Shown here piece after piece: positions 54,321-61,696 of a stretch of 64,000 nt of DNA. Each line of letters begins with the position of its first letter. The stretch's first letter is position 1. Origin of the DNA: Microbispora siamensis (GTDB taxonomy: Bacteria > Actinomycetota > Actinomycetes > Streptosporangiales > Streptosporangiaceae); assembly GCF_016863095.1 (NCBI RefSeq), contig NZ_BOOF01000003.1:226737-290736 (forward strand). Reading direction: 5' to 3'. Position numbers and translations under genes: made by a program. Below the pieces are notes generated by a model. It was not told the DNA's origin. It worked only from the letters and a program-made list of their open reading frames with translations, and made no database searches.

Positions 54321-55082
54321 CTACGCGGCCCGCCGGGACGGGTCAACGGAGAGCGGCTGGTGCTCGATCGGGGCCGACTCCAGCACCTCCACCTCACGGT
54401 CCCCGGTCAGCAGCGCGACGACGGCGGCGTATCCGTGGCCGGGGTCCAGCCGGTGGATCCGCACGGTCTCCGGGGGGACGTCCAGCGGCCAGCGCAGCAG
54501 GACGGGCGGGTCCTCCGTCACGTCGAACTCCACGAGGTTCGGGGAGACGCGCAGGCCGTGCCCGGTGGCTTTGAGCGCCGCCTCCTTGCACACCCAGACG
54601 CGTACGAAGGCCTCGTACCGCTCGGACTCCGGCAGGCTCAGCACGGCGTCGCGCTCGCTCGGGGTGAGCGCGCACTTCACGAGATCCTCCACCGAGCCCG
54701 TGGACTCCACCTTTTCCACGTCGACCCCCAGCGGCGCCTCCGCGGTCAGGGCCACGGCGACCCGGTCGCCGGAGTGGGAGATCGAAGCGTGCAGGACGGA
54801 CCTGCCCGCCACGATCCTTGGCCGGCCGTGGTGCTTGTCGCAGTCGGGACACGTCCGGTCGACCACCACGTCCTCGGGACCGACTCCGAGCCGGGCCCCC
54901 GCCGCCACTCGCAGCAGCCAGGCGCCGGTCAGGAACCGGCGGCGGTCGGCGTCGCGCCGGAAGCGCGCCGCCCTTTCCAGCTCCACCACGCTGAGCGGCT
55001 CGGTCAGGGTGTCGATCGTCTCGTTCCGCGGATCCGCCCACCACACGCGGCACTCGCCCGCCTGCAACACAGAGACAACCAT
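54321..55082 (-). CDS. 4'-phosphopantetheinyl transferase (Sfp type)
   Basis: Transferase of 253 aa that activates carrier proteins of PKS, NRPS or fatty-acid type by attaching phosphopantetheine. Motifs: HASISHSGDRVAVAL, LGVDVEKV (Mg-binding Asp and Glu) and WVCKEAALKATG. A CPDCDKHHG stretch (two Cys, two His) may bind zinc or be structural, as in many actinobacterial Sfp enzymes. ATG 55082 follows GGAGAAGGA. Dedicated PPTases like this usually serve a secondary-metabolite pathway; no carrier protein is in the window. Confidence 0.94.
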   Translation of the reverse strand: MVVSVLQAGECRVWWADPRNETIDTLTEPLSVVELERAARFRRDADRRRFLTGAWLLRVAAGARLGVGPEDVVVDRTCPDCDKHHGRPRIVAGRSVLHASISHSGDRVAVALTAEAPLGVDVEKVESTGSVEDLVKCALTPSERDAVLSLPESERYEAFVRVWVCKEAALKATGHGLRVSPNLVEFDVTEDPPVLLRWPLDVPPETVRIHRLDPGHGYAAVVALLTGDREVEVLESAPIEHQPLSVDPSRRAA

Positions 55083-55146
55083 TGGTCCTTCTCCTCTCCT
55101 ACGTCATGTCCGACGGTCAAGCCCCGCCGGTCACTCCTCGGCCCGT

Positions 55147-55416
55147 TCACTTGGGGGACCCGGCCGCCAGCGGGCGGCAGGCCACGAGTTCCAGATGGCT
55201 GACCTCAGAGCTGGCGAGGGCCCGCTCCACCTCGGCGTGGACGTCCTCGCTCGTCGCCTCCTCGCCGGCGCTGATCCGGATCACGATCTCGCCGGCCACC
55301 TGGCTCAGGTCCTTCTGCCATCGCCGCGGCAGAAGAGCCAGCACGCGTATCCCGTCGACCGGCGAGGTGGGTGCCGACCACGGCGCGCTCCGCCGCATCG
55401 TCAGTTGATAAACCAT
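55147..55416 (-). CDS. 89-aa hypothetical protein heading the PPTase operon
   Basis: Unrecognised 89-aa protein. The centre (EIVIRISAGEEATSEDVHAEVERALASS) predicts strand-helix, and two tryptophans lie in the N-terminal half. GGGAGAAGG precedes ATG 55416. Its promoter region carries copy B of the shared element found before the GTTWD peptide and before the gene at the right edge, which makes it part of that regulon. PPTase follows after 64 bp. Confidence 0.65.
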   Translation of the reverse strand: MVYQLTMRRSAPWSAPTSPVDGIRVLALLPRRWQKDLSQVAGEIVIRISAGEEATSEDVHAEVERALASSEVSHLELVACRPLAAGSPK

Positions 55417-55497
55417 GACCTGCGAACCTTCTCCCGCCTCCAGCCGCTCCGACGTGCGAACCCGACACCTTCACTGTGCTTCGGGGCGGTGCCGGAG

Positions 55498-55549
55498 ACC
55501 AGGTGCGGAGGCGGCAGCAAGCTGCATGCGGGTAACCGCAAGCTGTCAG
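55498..55549 (-). promoter_or_regulatory. Shared regulon element, copy B
   Basis: Minus strand: GACAG, 21 bases, CTTGCTGCCGCC (55521-55510), TCCGCA, CCTGGT (55503-55498), then CTCCGG. It ends 81 bp before ATG 55416. The same two blocks at the same spacing occur at 58657 and 63805. Confidence 0.8.
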
Positions 55550-55630
55550 ATCCGGAGGTGCTAGGAGGGCATGCCGAAACGCCCGGCCCGCCGGTGGCGG
55601 GTTCCGGGCGTCAGGGGACGGCGGGCAGGA

Positions 55631-57310
55631 CTACAGAGGCACGTTCCCGTGCTTGCGCCGTACGACGGGCCCGCGCTTGTCGCGCAGCATGGCCAGGCCG
55701 CGGGCGACGGCCGAGCGGGTGTCCGCGGGGTCGATGACGTCGTCGACCAGGCCCCGCTCGGCGGAGAAGTAGGGGTGGGCGAGCTCCCCCCTGTAGGTGT
55801 CGATCAGTTCCGCGCGCCGCCTGGCCGGGTCGCCGGCGGCGGCCAGTTCCTTGCGGTAGACGACGTTGACCGCGCCCTCGGCGCCCATCACCGCGATCTC
55901 GTTCGAGGGCCAGGCGAGTGACAGGTCCGTGCCGATGGACCTGGAGTCCATGACGATGTACGCGCCGCCGTACGCCTTGCGCAGGATGACCTGGATCCGG
56001 GGCACGGTCGCCTCGCAGTAGGCGTAGAGCAGCTTGGCCCCGTGCCGGATGACGCCGGCGTGTTCCTGGCCGGTGCCGGGCAGGAAGCCGGGCACGTCGA
56101 CCAGGGTCACGAGCGGGATGTTGAAAGCATCGCAGAACCGGACGAACCGCGCGGCCTTCTGGGATGCGTCGACGTCGAGCACCCCGGCCAGCACCATGGG
56201 CTGGTTGGCGACCAGGCCGACGACCTCGCCGTCGACACGGGCGAGCGCGCAGACGACGTTCCGCGCCCACGCCTCGTGCAGCTCCAGGAACTCCCCGTCG
56301 TCCACGATTTCCGCGATCACCTCGCGTATGTCGTACGGCTGTTTGGGGTCGGCGGGGACGATCTCGGCCAGCCGTGGCCGCGAATCGCGGGAGGCGTCCC
56401 TGGAGGGCCCGCGGGGCGGCGGCTCCATGTTGTTGGCGGGCAGCATCGAGACGAGATAGCGGACGTCCTCCAGGCAGCTCTCCTCGTCGTCGTGCACGAA
56501 CGTGGCGATCCCCGACCGCCGGGCGTGGACCTGCGCGCCGCCCAGCTCCGCGTGCGTGACCCGTTCCCCGCTCACCGCCTCCACGACGTCGGGGCCGGTC
56601 AGGTAAAGCTGGGCCGTGTCCCGCACCATGAAGGTGAAGTCGGCCAGCGCCGTCGAGTAGGCGGCTCCACCGGCGCACGGCCCGAGCACCACACTGATCT
56701 GGGGGATCACGCCGGACGCCTGGACGTTGCGCTGGAAGATGCCGCCGTAGCCGTTGAGCGACAGCACACCCTCCTGGATGCGGGCGCCGCCGCTGTCGAT
56801 GAGGCCGATGAACGGGTTCCCGGTGGAGACGGCGAGGTCCATCACCTTCTGGATCTTGAGCGCGTGGGCCTCGCCCAGCGAGCCGCCGAAGATGGTGAAG
56901 TCCTGGGCGTAGACGAAGACACGGCGGCCGTGGATCGTCCCCGAGCCCGTCACGACGCCGTCCGTGTGCGGGCGGCGCTCCTCCAGGCCCAGGCCGTGCG
57001 CCCGGTGCCGGCGGTACATGTCGATCTCGACGAACGAGTCCTCGTCCAGCAGCAGGCCGAGCCGTTCCCTGGCCGTCAGTTTGCCGAGCGAGTGCTGCCG
57101 GTCGACCGCGGCGGGGTTGCCGGTCACGATGTCGTCACGCAGGGCGTCGCGCCGCTCGCGCAGGGACCGCATCGTGGGGACGGTCCGCGCCTCCGGCTCC
57201 TGCCGCCCGCCCGTCTCACCCCGGTCGCCCGTACGCGGGGGCCCGGCCGCGGCGCCCTCTCCCGGCTGCCGGGGCAGGCCGAGCAGAACGGGGTCGTTGG
57301 TGATCGTCAT
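55631..57310 (-). CDS. Acyl-CoA carboxylase beta subunit (carboxyltransferase)
   Basis: Biotin-dependent carboxyltransferase of the AccD/PccB family, 559 aa, which transfers CO2 from carboxybiotin to acetyl-, propionyl- or longer acyl-CoA. Crotonase-fold N-half with IDSGGARIQEGV and GPCAGGAAYSTAL (oxyanion); C-half with GFLPGTGQEHAGVIRHGAK and KAYGGAYIVMDSRS. A short Pro/Arg/Ser insert at about residues 325-345 and an N-terminal extension of about 40 residues are unusual. No biotin-carrier/carboxylase alpha subunit is adjacent. The start overlaps the epimerase stop by four bases. It may supply malonyl- or methylmalonyl-type extender units. Confidence 0.94.
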   Translation of the reverse strand: MTITNDPVLLGLPRQPGEGAAAGPPRTGDRGETGGRQEPEARTVPTMRSLRERRDALRDDIVTGNPAAVDRQHSLGKLTARERLGLLLDEDSFVEIDMYRRHRAHGLGLEERRPHTDGVVTGSGTIHGRRVFVYAQDFTIFGGSLGEAHALKIQKVMDLAVSTGNPFIGLIDSGGARIQEGVLSLNGYGGIFQRNVQASGVIPQISVVLGPCAGGAAYSTALADFTFMVRDTAQLYLTGPDVVEAVSGERVTHAELGGAQVHARRSGIATFVHDDEESCLEDVRYLVSMLPANNMEPPPRGPSRDASRDSRPRLAEIVPADPKQPYDIREVIAEIVDDGEFLELHEAWARNVVCALARVDGEVVGLVANQPMVLAGVLDVDASQKAARFVRFCDAFNIPLVTLVDVPGFLPGTGQEHAGVIRHGAKLLYAYCEATVPRIQVILRKAYGGAYIVMDSRSIGTDLSLAWPSNEIAVMGAEGAVNVVYRKELAAAGDPARRRAELIDTYRGELAHPYFSAERGLVDDVIDPADTRSAVARGLAMLRDKRGPVVRRKHGNVPL

Positions 57311-58413
57311 GAACGCTCCTCTCCGTCGAGGACGAGGGTCCCGGCGTGGCCGGCGGGCGCCCTCCGGGACGCTCCCCGCGGCACGGCCGGACCCGCCTGT
57401 CCGACGAGACCGGCCTGCCGGGCGGACAGGTGGCCGTGGTCGCGCAGCCAGCGCACGGTGTCGGCGAAGGTCTCGGCGAGCGGGCGGGCCTCGATCCCGA
57501 GGGTGTCGACCCCCTCGGCGGGCCGGGTCGCGCACGCGCAGGTGTAGATGGCGCCGTACTCGGCGGGGATGTGCCAGGGCACGACGCGCTGCAGGAGGTC
57601 GGTGAGGCGTCCGACGGGGAGCATCATCCGGGCAGGCAGGAAAGCCGTGGGAAGGGCCCGCCCGGTGATCTCGCGCAACGTGCGCACGTACTCGCGGGTG
57701 GAGACGTAACGGCCCGGTCCGAACAGACGCCCGGCGCCGTGTTCCGGCATGCCGAGCAGCCGGGCGTGCAGCGCGGCGGTGTCCCGTACGTCGCCCACGG
57801 GGAATCCGCCCAGGGGCCAGATCGGCATCAGCCCGCGCAGCGCGTCGCGCATCCGGGACGTCTGGTCGCCCAGACGCGGGTCGTGCGGGCCGAGCAGGGC
57901 CGGCGGGTAGGTGATCACCACCGGCGCGCCCTCGCGCTGGTGTCGCCGAGCGACCGCCTCCGCCGCGGCCTTGGTCGCCATGTACGTGTCCCGGGGACGG
58001 CCGACCGGCGAGCGCTCGTCGATCACGCGTCCCGCCGCGGGGAACATCGCCACCACGCTGGAGACGTGGACGACCCGATACGCGCCGGCCCGGCGGGCGG
58101 CCCCGAGCACGACCTCCGTCCCGTGTTCGTTGACCCGCCGCATCACCGGGCGCAGCCTGCTGTCGAAGGAGTACACCGAGGCGGCGTGCAGCACGGCGTC
58201 GGCGCCGCGCACCGCCCGCGCCACGGCCGCCTCGTCGGTGACGTCGCCCGGCACCGCGTCGACGGCGCCGAGGTCGGCGCCGAGCGGCGCCAGCGCCCGG
58301 TCCACCGTGGACGGGTCGCGCACGAGCAGGCGGACCCGATGACCCGCTCGGAGGATCCCGGCGACGGTGTGGGCGCCCAGGAACCCGGTCCCACCGGTGA
58401 CGGTGACCAGCAT
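57307..58413 (-). CDS. NAD(P)-dependent epimerase/dehydrogenase (extended SDR)
   Basis: Extended short-chain dehydrogenase of 368 aa. Rossmann motif TGGTGFLGAHT at residue 6, active-site YMATK (Tyr-x-x-x-Lys), Ser in VHVSSVVAMF. Resembles dihydroflavonol-4-reductase-like enzymes more than sugar epimerases. The last about 45 residues are low complexity. ATG 58413 is fixed by GAAAGGAGT seven bases upstream. It overlaps the carboxylase gene, so the two are one transcript. The substrate is unknown. Confidence 0.91.
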   Translation of the reverse strand: MLVTVTGGTGFLGAHTVAGILRAGHRVRLLVRDPSTVDRALAPLGADLGAVDAVPGDVTDEAAVARAVRGADAVLHAASVYSFDSRLRPVMRRVNEHGTEVVLGAARRAGAYRVVHVSSVVAMFPAAGRVIDERSPVGRPRDTYMATKAAAEAVARRHQREGAPVVITYPPALLGPHDPRLGDQTSRMRDALRGLMPIWPLGGFPVGDVRDTAALHARLLGMPEHGAGRLFGPGRYVSTREYVRTLREITGRALPTAFLPARMMLPVGRLTDLLQRVVPWHIPAEYGAIYTCACATRPAEGVDTLGIEARPLAETFADTVRWLRDHGHLSARQAGLVGQAGPAVPRGASRRAPAGHAGTLVLDGEERS

Positions 58414-58628
58414 TTCGCCGACTCCTTTCAATTCCTTCCAGTCAAGGACGGGCGCCTCCGGACTGTCATCTCTGTGTGTGCTTTGACCACCGTGCGGCTG
58501 GTCTTACCGGATTGTCGGAAAGCGGACGGGGACCGGAATGAGCCGGGCCTTTCCGGGGCAGCCGGACAGATGCGCCGCACCCCGGGAGGCAGCATGCGGA
58601 CGCCGCCACGGCGGTCATCCCGGAGACC
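58414..58628. other. Divergent intergenic region upstream of the GTTWD peptide gene
   Basis: Left part of a 334-bp gap between epimerase and peptide gene. It holds the epimerase promoter side and no gene with a ribosome-binding site. The right part contains the shared element, copy A. Confidence 0.5.
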
Positions 58629-58685
58629 GTGGCAGGAAACTGCAACCGCCCGGCACCTTGCTGCCGCCGGATTGCCTGGTTCCGG
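58629..58685 (+). promoter_or_regulatory. Shared regulon element, copy A
   Basis: GTGGCAGGAA (58629-58638), CTTGCTGCCGCC (58657-58668), GGATTG, CCTGGT (58675-58680), then TCCGGGG. It aligns without gaps to copy C, which shares GTGGCAGGAA as well. It ends 67 bp before ATG 58748. Confidence 0.85.
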
Positions 58686-58747
58686 GGCTGTGCGAACCGC
58701 AGAGTCGATGGTGCGAGAACAAACAGCCCACAGAAAAGAGTGAAGAA

Positions 58748-59116
58748 ATGAACGCCCGGATTGCTTCGCGGATCAACGTCACCCGTCTCTCGATCGCGAT
58801 CGTCTCCGGCGCCATCGCCTGCGCCGTCGGGATGGGCGGGCTGCAGGGGGGCGGCACCACCTGGGACGCCCCCGTGCTGGCCGCCTCGGGCACCACGTGG
58901 GACTCCGCTCCCCACGGCGACGGCACTACCTGGGACAGCGCGCCGGCCAACGGCAACGGCACTACCTGGGACAGCGCGCCGGCCAACGAGGACGGCACCA
59001 CGTGGGACAGCGCGCCGGCCAACGGCAACGGCACCACGTGGGACAGCGCGCCGGCCGACGAGGACGGCACCACGTGGGACTCCGCTTCCCAGGGCAACGG
59101 CACCACCTGGGACTGA
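58748..59116 (+). CDS. GTTWD-repeat secreted peptide, candidate multi-core precursor
   Basis: Peptide of 122 aa. Residues 1-10 are basic, and residues 11-30 (VTRLSIAIVSGAIACAVGMG) form a signal-peptide-like hydrophobic segment. From residue 36 to the last residue the protein is eight copies of GTTWD, mostly 12 residues apart, joined by SAPANGN, SAPANED and SAPADED spacers. The eighth GTTWD is immediately followed by the stop. ATG 58748 is the only start that places the hydrophobic segment at the N-terminus; the ribosome-binding site is weak (AAAGAG). I do not recognise a named family. Multi-copy cores, an upstream regulon element and a second ITWD peptide nearby suggest a processed peptide product; a repetitive surface protein is the alternative. 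Confidence 0.8.
   Translation: MNARIASRINVTRLSIAIVSGAIACAVGMGGLQGGGTTWDAPVLAASGTTWDSAPHGDGTTWDSAPANGNGTTWDSAPANEDGTTWDSAPANGNGTTWDSAPADEDGTTWDSASQGNGTTWD
58853..59113 (+). repeat. Eight imperfect repeats encoding GTTWD
   Basis: The coding repeats are mostly 36 bp (12 codons), shorter at the second and last. GGC-ACC/ACT-ACC/ACG-TGG-GAC recurs with silent changes, so the motif is conserved at protein rather than only at DNA level. Confidence 0.9.
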
Positions 59117-59255
59117 CGCGCCGCTGCACTACCCGTGGCATCCACAGGCGCGATTCGGTGAAAGACCGGCACGCCGACGGCCGGGGACGCCCGGCCCACG
59201 GCGGAAACGCCGGAAACGCAACTTCGAGCCCAACGCCTTCACACCGCGCGCGGCG

Positions 59256-60242
59256 TCAGATCCACTTCTCTTCCTTGGCCCGCAGCGCCGCCTGGAAACG
59301 GTTGACGGCGCCCAGCCGCGCCATCAGGTCGGCCACATAACGGCGGTAGGTCCGTACGGACACATCGATTTCGCGGGCCGCGATCTCGTCCTTGTCGGCG
59401 GTCGCCATGACGGCCAGGACCCGCCGTTCCAGATCGGACAGCAGCGGCGGTTCCTTCGACGGCTCGGTGTACTCGCGGAAATCCGTGGCCGCTTCCCATA
59501 CGCCGTCGAAATAGGTGACCAGCTGGGATACCAGTCCCGGCTCCCGCACCAGCAGCGCGCCCCGGGCCGACTCCTTCGGGTGGATCGGCACGACGGCCAC
59601 GCTCCGGTCGAAGACCACCATCCGGTCCATCGGCTCCTCGGTGATGCGCACCTGGCCGCCGAGGCCGACGATGTCGCGGAGGTAGGCGGCCATCAGGGAG
59701 TCGTCCAGCGCCTTGGGGTGGTACACCGCCTTGACGGCGAGTCCCCGCCGCAGCGAGCGGGTGTCCAGCGGCATCGCCGTCTCGATGGCGCCCCGGGACA
59801 GCGGGCCGCCGGGATGCAGGCAGAGGGTCTCCTTGTAACAGAAGAAACCCAGGTCGTCCAGGCGCTCCCGGACCCGCTCCAGCCCTTCCACGCGCTCGAT
59901 GTCGAGTGCGGTCGCCGTGCGCTCCCCCTGCTGCTGGTCCTCCATGAAGACGGCGATGGCGTCCCTCGCCGCGAGCACCCGCCGGATCTCCGCGTTGAGC
60001 TCGTTCAGGCGCTGTTCGATGAGGCGCTCGATGCCGACCCTCGGCTCGGTGGCCACCACCCTGTGCCGGTCCCTGAGGTCGAGCAGGGACAGCCGCTCCA
60101 GCTCCTCGACGGCGGCCTCGACCGTGTCGGGGTCGAGGCCGAGCGCCTTACGGGCGTCGCCGACTCCCTCGCCGCGGTGCCGCAGGAAGTACCGGTAGAT
60201 CTCCACCCCTTCGGGCGAGACACCGATGACGGAAATGTCCAT
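59256..60242 (-). CDS. TrmB/LuxR-type transcriptional regulator
   Basis: Regulator of 328 aa. The N-terminal TrmB-like winged helix (SPEGVEIYRYFLRH onward) is followed by a coiled region (residues about 60-100) and a middle ligand or PLD-like domain. The C-terminal LuxR-type HTH (about 265-325; LSDLERRVLAVMATADKDEIAAREIDVSVRTYRRYV) is intact. Proteins of this build often regulate actinobacterial peptide clusters (general knowledge). ATG 60242 follows GGGAGGTG. Located beside the GTTWD gene and downstream of the MarR gene, it is the best candidate to bind the shared element. Confidence 0.9.
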   Translation of the reverse strand: MDISVIGVSPEGVEIYRYFLRHRGEGVGDARKALGLDPDTVEAAVEELERLSLLDLRDRHRVVATEPRVGIERLIEQRLNELNAEIRRVLAARDAIAVFMEDQQQGERTATALDIERVEGLERVRERLDDLGFFCYKETLCLHPGGPLSRGAIETAMPLDTRSLRRGLAVKAVYHPKALDDSLMAAYLRDIVGLGGQVRITEEPMDRMVVFDRSVAVVPIHPKESARGALLVREPGLVSQLVTYFDGVWEAATDFREYTEPSKEPPLLSDLERRVLAVMATADKDEIAAREIDVSVRTYRRYVADLMARLGAVNRFQAALRAKEEKWI

Positions 60243-60309
60243 GGCACACCTCCCGGCATGCGCCCAGCCCCGCTCGCTAAGGGATCGACGGCAATATGCG
60301 TATCCACAA

Positions 60310-60329
60310 ACTATCAAGAGGTAGATAGT
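60310..60329. promoter_or_regulatory. Inverted repeat upstream of the TrmB/LuxR gene
   Basis: ACTATC, eight bases, GATAGT in an AT-rich stretch between the MarR stop and the regulator start. TTGATA on the minus strand may be a -35 box. Confidence 0.45.
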
Positions 60330-60354
60330 CAGTACCTTCTCGCAAATTGCCCCG

Positions 60355-60810
60355 TCAGCGACCTGCCGCCAACTGCGCAAGAACACGGTTGAGGTGCATC
60401 CGGTCCTCGGCGGCCAGGCCGCCGAGGACCCGTTCCTGTACGGCCTCAGTCGCGGGGTGGAGCACGTCCACGAGCAGCGCGCGGCCGGAGTCGGTCAGCC
60501 GGATGGAGTAGGCTCGGCGGTCGGCGGCGTCACGGGCGCGGGCCACCAGTCCCCGCTCCTCCAGCACGTCGATCACGTGGACCATGGTCGACCGGTCCAC
60601 GGACAGGCGCCGCCCGATCTCCTGCTGCGACAGCGGCCCGGCGGCCTCCAGGACCACGAGCACGCCGTAGTCGCGCCAGCGCAGGTCGTCCTTGCGCAGA
60701 ACCCGCTCCAGTTCCTGGGTCAGCTCGCGGGCCGCGTCGCCGAGTAGCCAGCAGACGGACGTGGCGAGCGGCCCCGAGACCGGGGCGGCGAGTCGTCCGT
60801 CTCCCTCCAC
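60355..60810 (-). CDS. MarR-family regulator 1
   Basis: Winged-helix regulator of 151 aa. Dimerisation helices flank the HTH (LSQQEIGRRLSVDRSTMVHVIDVLEERGLVAR, wing DAADRRAYSIRLT). One Cys (in TSVCWLL) lies in the first helix. GTG 60810 has GGAAGG upstream. It lies 30 bp behind the 42-aa ITWD ORF and ahead of the TrmB/LuxR gene, all on the minus strand, so it probably autoregulates through the inverted repeat at 61021. Confidence 0.91.
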   Translation of the reverse strand: MEGDGRLAAPVSGPLATSVCWLLGDAARELTQELERVLRKDDLRWRDYGVLVVLEAAGPLSQQEIGRRLSVDRSTMVHVIDVLEERGLVARARDAADRRAYSIRLTDSGRALLVDVLHPATEAVQERVLGGLAAEDRMHLNRVLAQLAAGR

Positions 60811-60840
60811 GCGTGGATCCCTTCCTCCGCCGGCTACCGC

Positions 60841-60969
60841 TCAGCCTTCCCGTCCGTCCGGCGCCTCGGCGGCTTCCGCGGCGACGGGGGACTCCGCCGC
60901 CTCGTCCCAGGTGATGCCGCCAACGGAACCGGACCGCCCCGCCGACTTCTCCGGCTTTCCCACCGACAT
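60841..60969 (-). CDS. 42-aa peptide with one ITWD motif, candidate second precursor
   Basis: Short ORF (42 codons plus stop) with an excellent ribosome-binding site: GAGGAGA four bases before ATG 60969. N-terminal half is Lys/Gly/Ser-rich (MSVGKPEKSAGRSGSVG), then GITWDEAAESP, then an acidic Ala/Glu tail ending DGREG. ITWD matches the TTWD of the eight-repeat peptide 1.7 kb away; both follow a Gly. No signal peptide, unlike the larger one. Third codon positions are mostly G or C, as in true genes here. Transcribed ahead of MarR 1. Confidence 0.65.
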   Translation of the reverse strand: MSVGKPEKSAGRSGSVGGITWDEAAESPVAAEAAEAPDGREG

Positions 60970-61020
60970 GGTCTCTCCTCACCGGGGGCGGACACCACTC
61001 TCAACCTTCCGCCTCCCATA

Positions 61021-61039
61021 TCGTCAGTGTTGCTGACGA
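61021..61039. promoter_or_regulatory. MarR-type operator
   Basis: TCGTCAG, TGTTG, CTGACGA: perfect 7-bp arms, 52 bp before the 42-aa ORF. A second partial copy (GTCA...TGAC) follows at about 61050-61068. Confidence 0.65.
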
Positions 61040-61099
61040 TCGGAAGCATGTCAATCAGTAGACCTGACGATTCGCTGTCCGCCATTGCGCGACCCAAAA

Positions 61100-61109
61100 C
61101 ACACGTGTG
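61100..61109. promoter_or_regulatory. Palindrome upstream of MarR 2
   Basis: CACACGTGTG, perfect 10-bp palindrome. TATATG 12 bases downstream is a possible -10 for the + strand gene. Confidence 0.45.
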
Positions 61110-61192
61110 ACACTCTTCCGATATATGGCAGGCCCTGCTTGGTACGGACGCCCTCGCATAGCTGACCGGAAACGGCGATCGAAGGGACAGAC

Positions 61193-61696
61193 GTGAGCAC
61201 TGATTCCCCTCGCACGAATCTCTCCGCCCCCGCCGACCTGTCCACGCCCGGGTTCCTGTCCAGCTCCACCAGCGTTCTGATGAGCAAGGCCACCAATCTT
61301 TTCGCCGAGATCTTCGAAACGGCGATGCAACCCTTCGGGCTGAAGTCGAAGGATTTCATCGTGCTCACCGCCATCGACGCGATGGGCCCGCAATCCCAGC
61401 AGCAGCTCGCCCGCAGCCACGGTATCGACCGGACGACGATGGTCAGCGTGGTGGACGGGCTGGAGCGGCTCGGCCTCGTGCGGCGCTCCCGCGACCCCGG
61501 AGACCGGCGCAAGTACGCGATCGCGCTCACGGGCGAGGGACAGTCGCTGCTGCGGCACAAGCTCGGCCCGGCCATGCTCGGCGCCCTCGACGATTTCCTC
61601 ACCCCGCTGAACCCCGACGAGCGAGAGCAGTTCAACCGGATGCTGTGGTGCCTCGTGTACGAGCGCGACGGCGCCCGCGGCGACCGGAGGAACTAG
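61193..61696 (+). CDS. MarR-family regulator 2
   Basis: Winged-helix regulator of 167 aa. The HTH is QSQQQLARSHGIDRTTMVSVVDGLERLGLVRR, wing SRDPGDRRKYAIALT. The N-terminus carries an extra Thr/Ser/Pro-rich stretch of about 25 residues. GTG 61193 follows GAAGGGAC. It is divergent from the ITWD/MarR 1 operon and overlaps the convergent hydrolase by four bases. Distinct from MarR 1 in sequence; ligands unknown. Confidence 0.91.
   Translation: MSTDSPRTNLSAPADLSTPGFLSSSTSVLMSKATNLFAEIFETAMQPFGLKSKDFIVLTAIDAMGPQSQQQLARSHGIDRTTMVSVVDGLERLGLVRRSRDPGDRRKYAIALTGEGQSLLRHKLGPAMLGALDDFLTPLNPDEREQFNRMLWCLVYERDGARGDRRN

Noticed and set aside
58748..59116. Calling the GTTWD peptide a graspetide, lanthipeptide or other named RiPP
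   Set aside because: No ATP-grasp, LanM/LanC, radical SAM or protease gene is visible; the Thr/Asp arrangement alone is not diagnostic, and the hydrophobic N-terminus could be a simple Sec signal.
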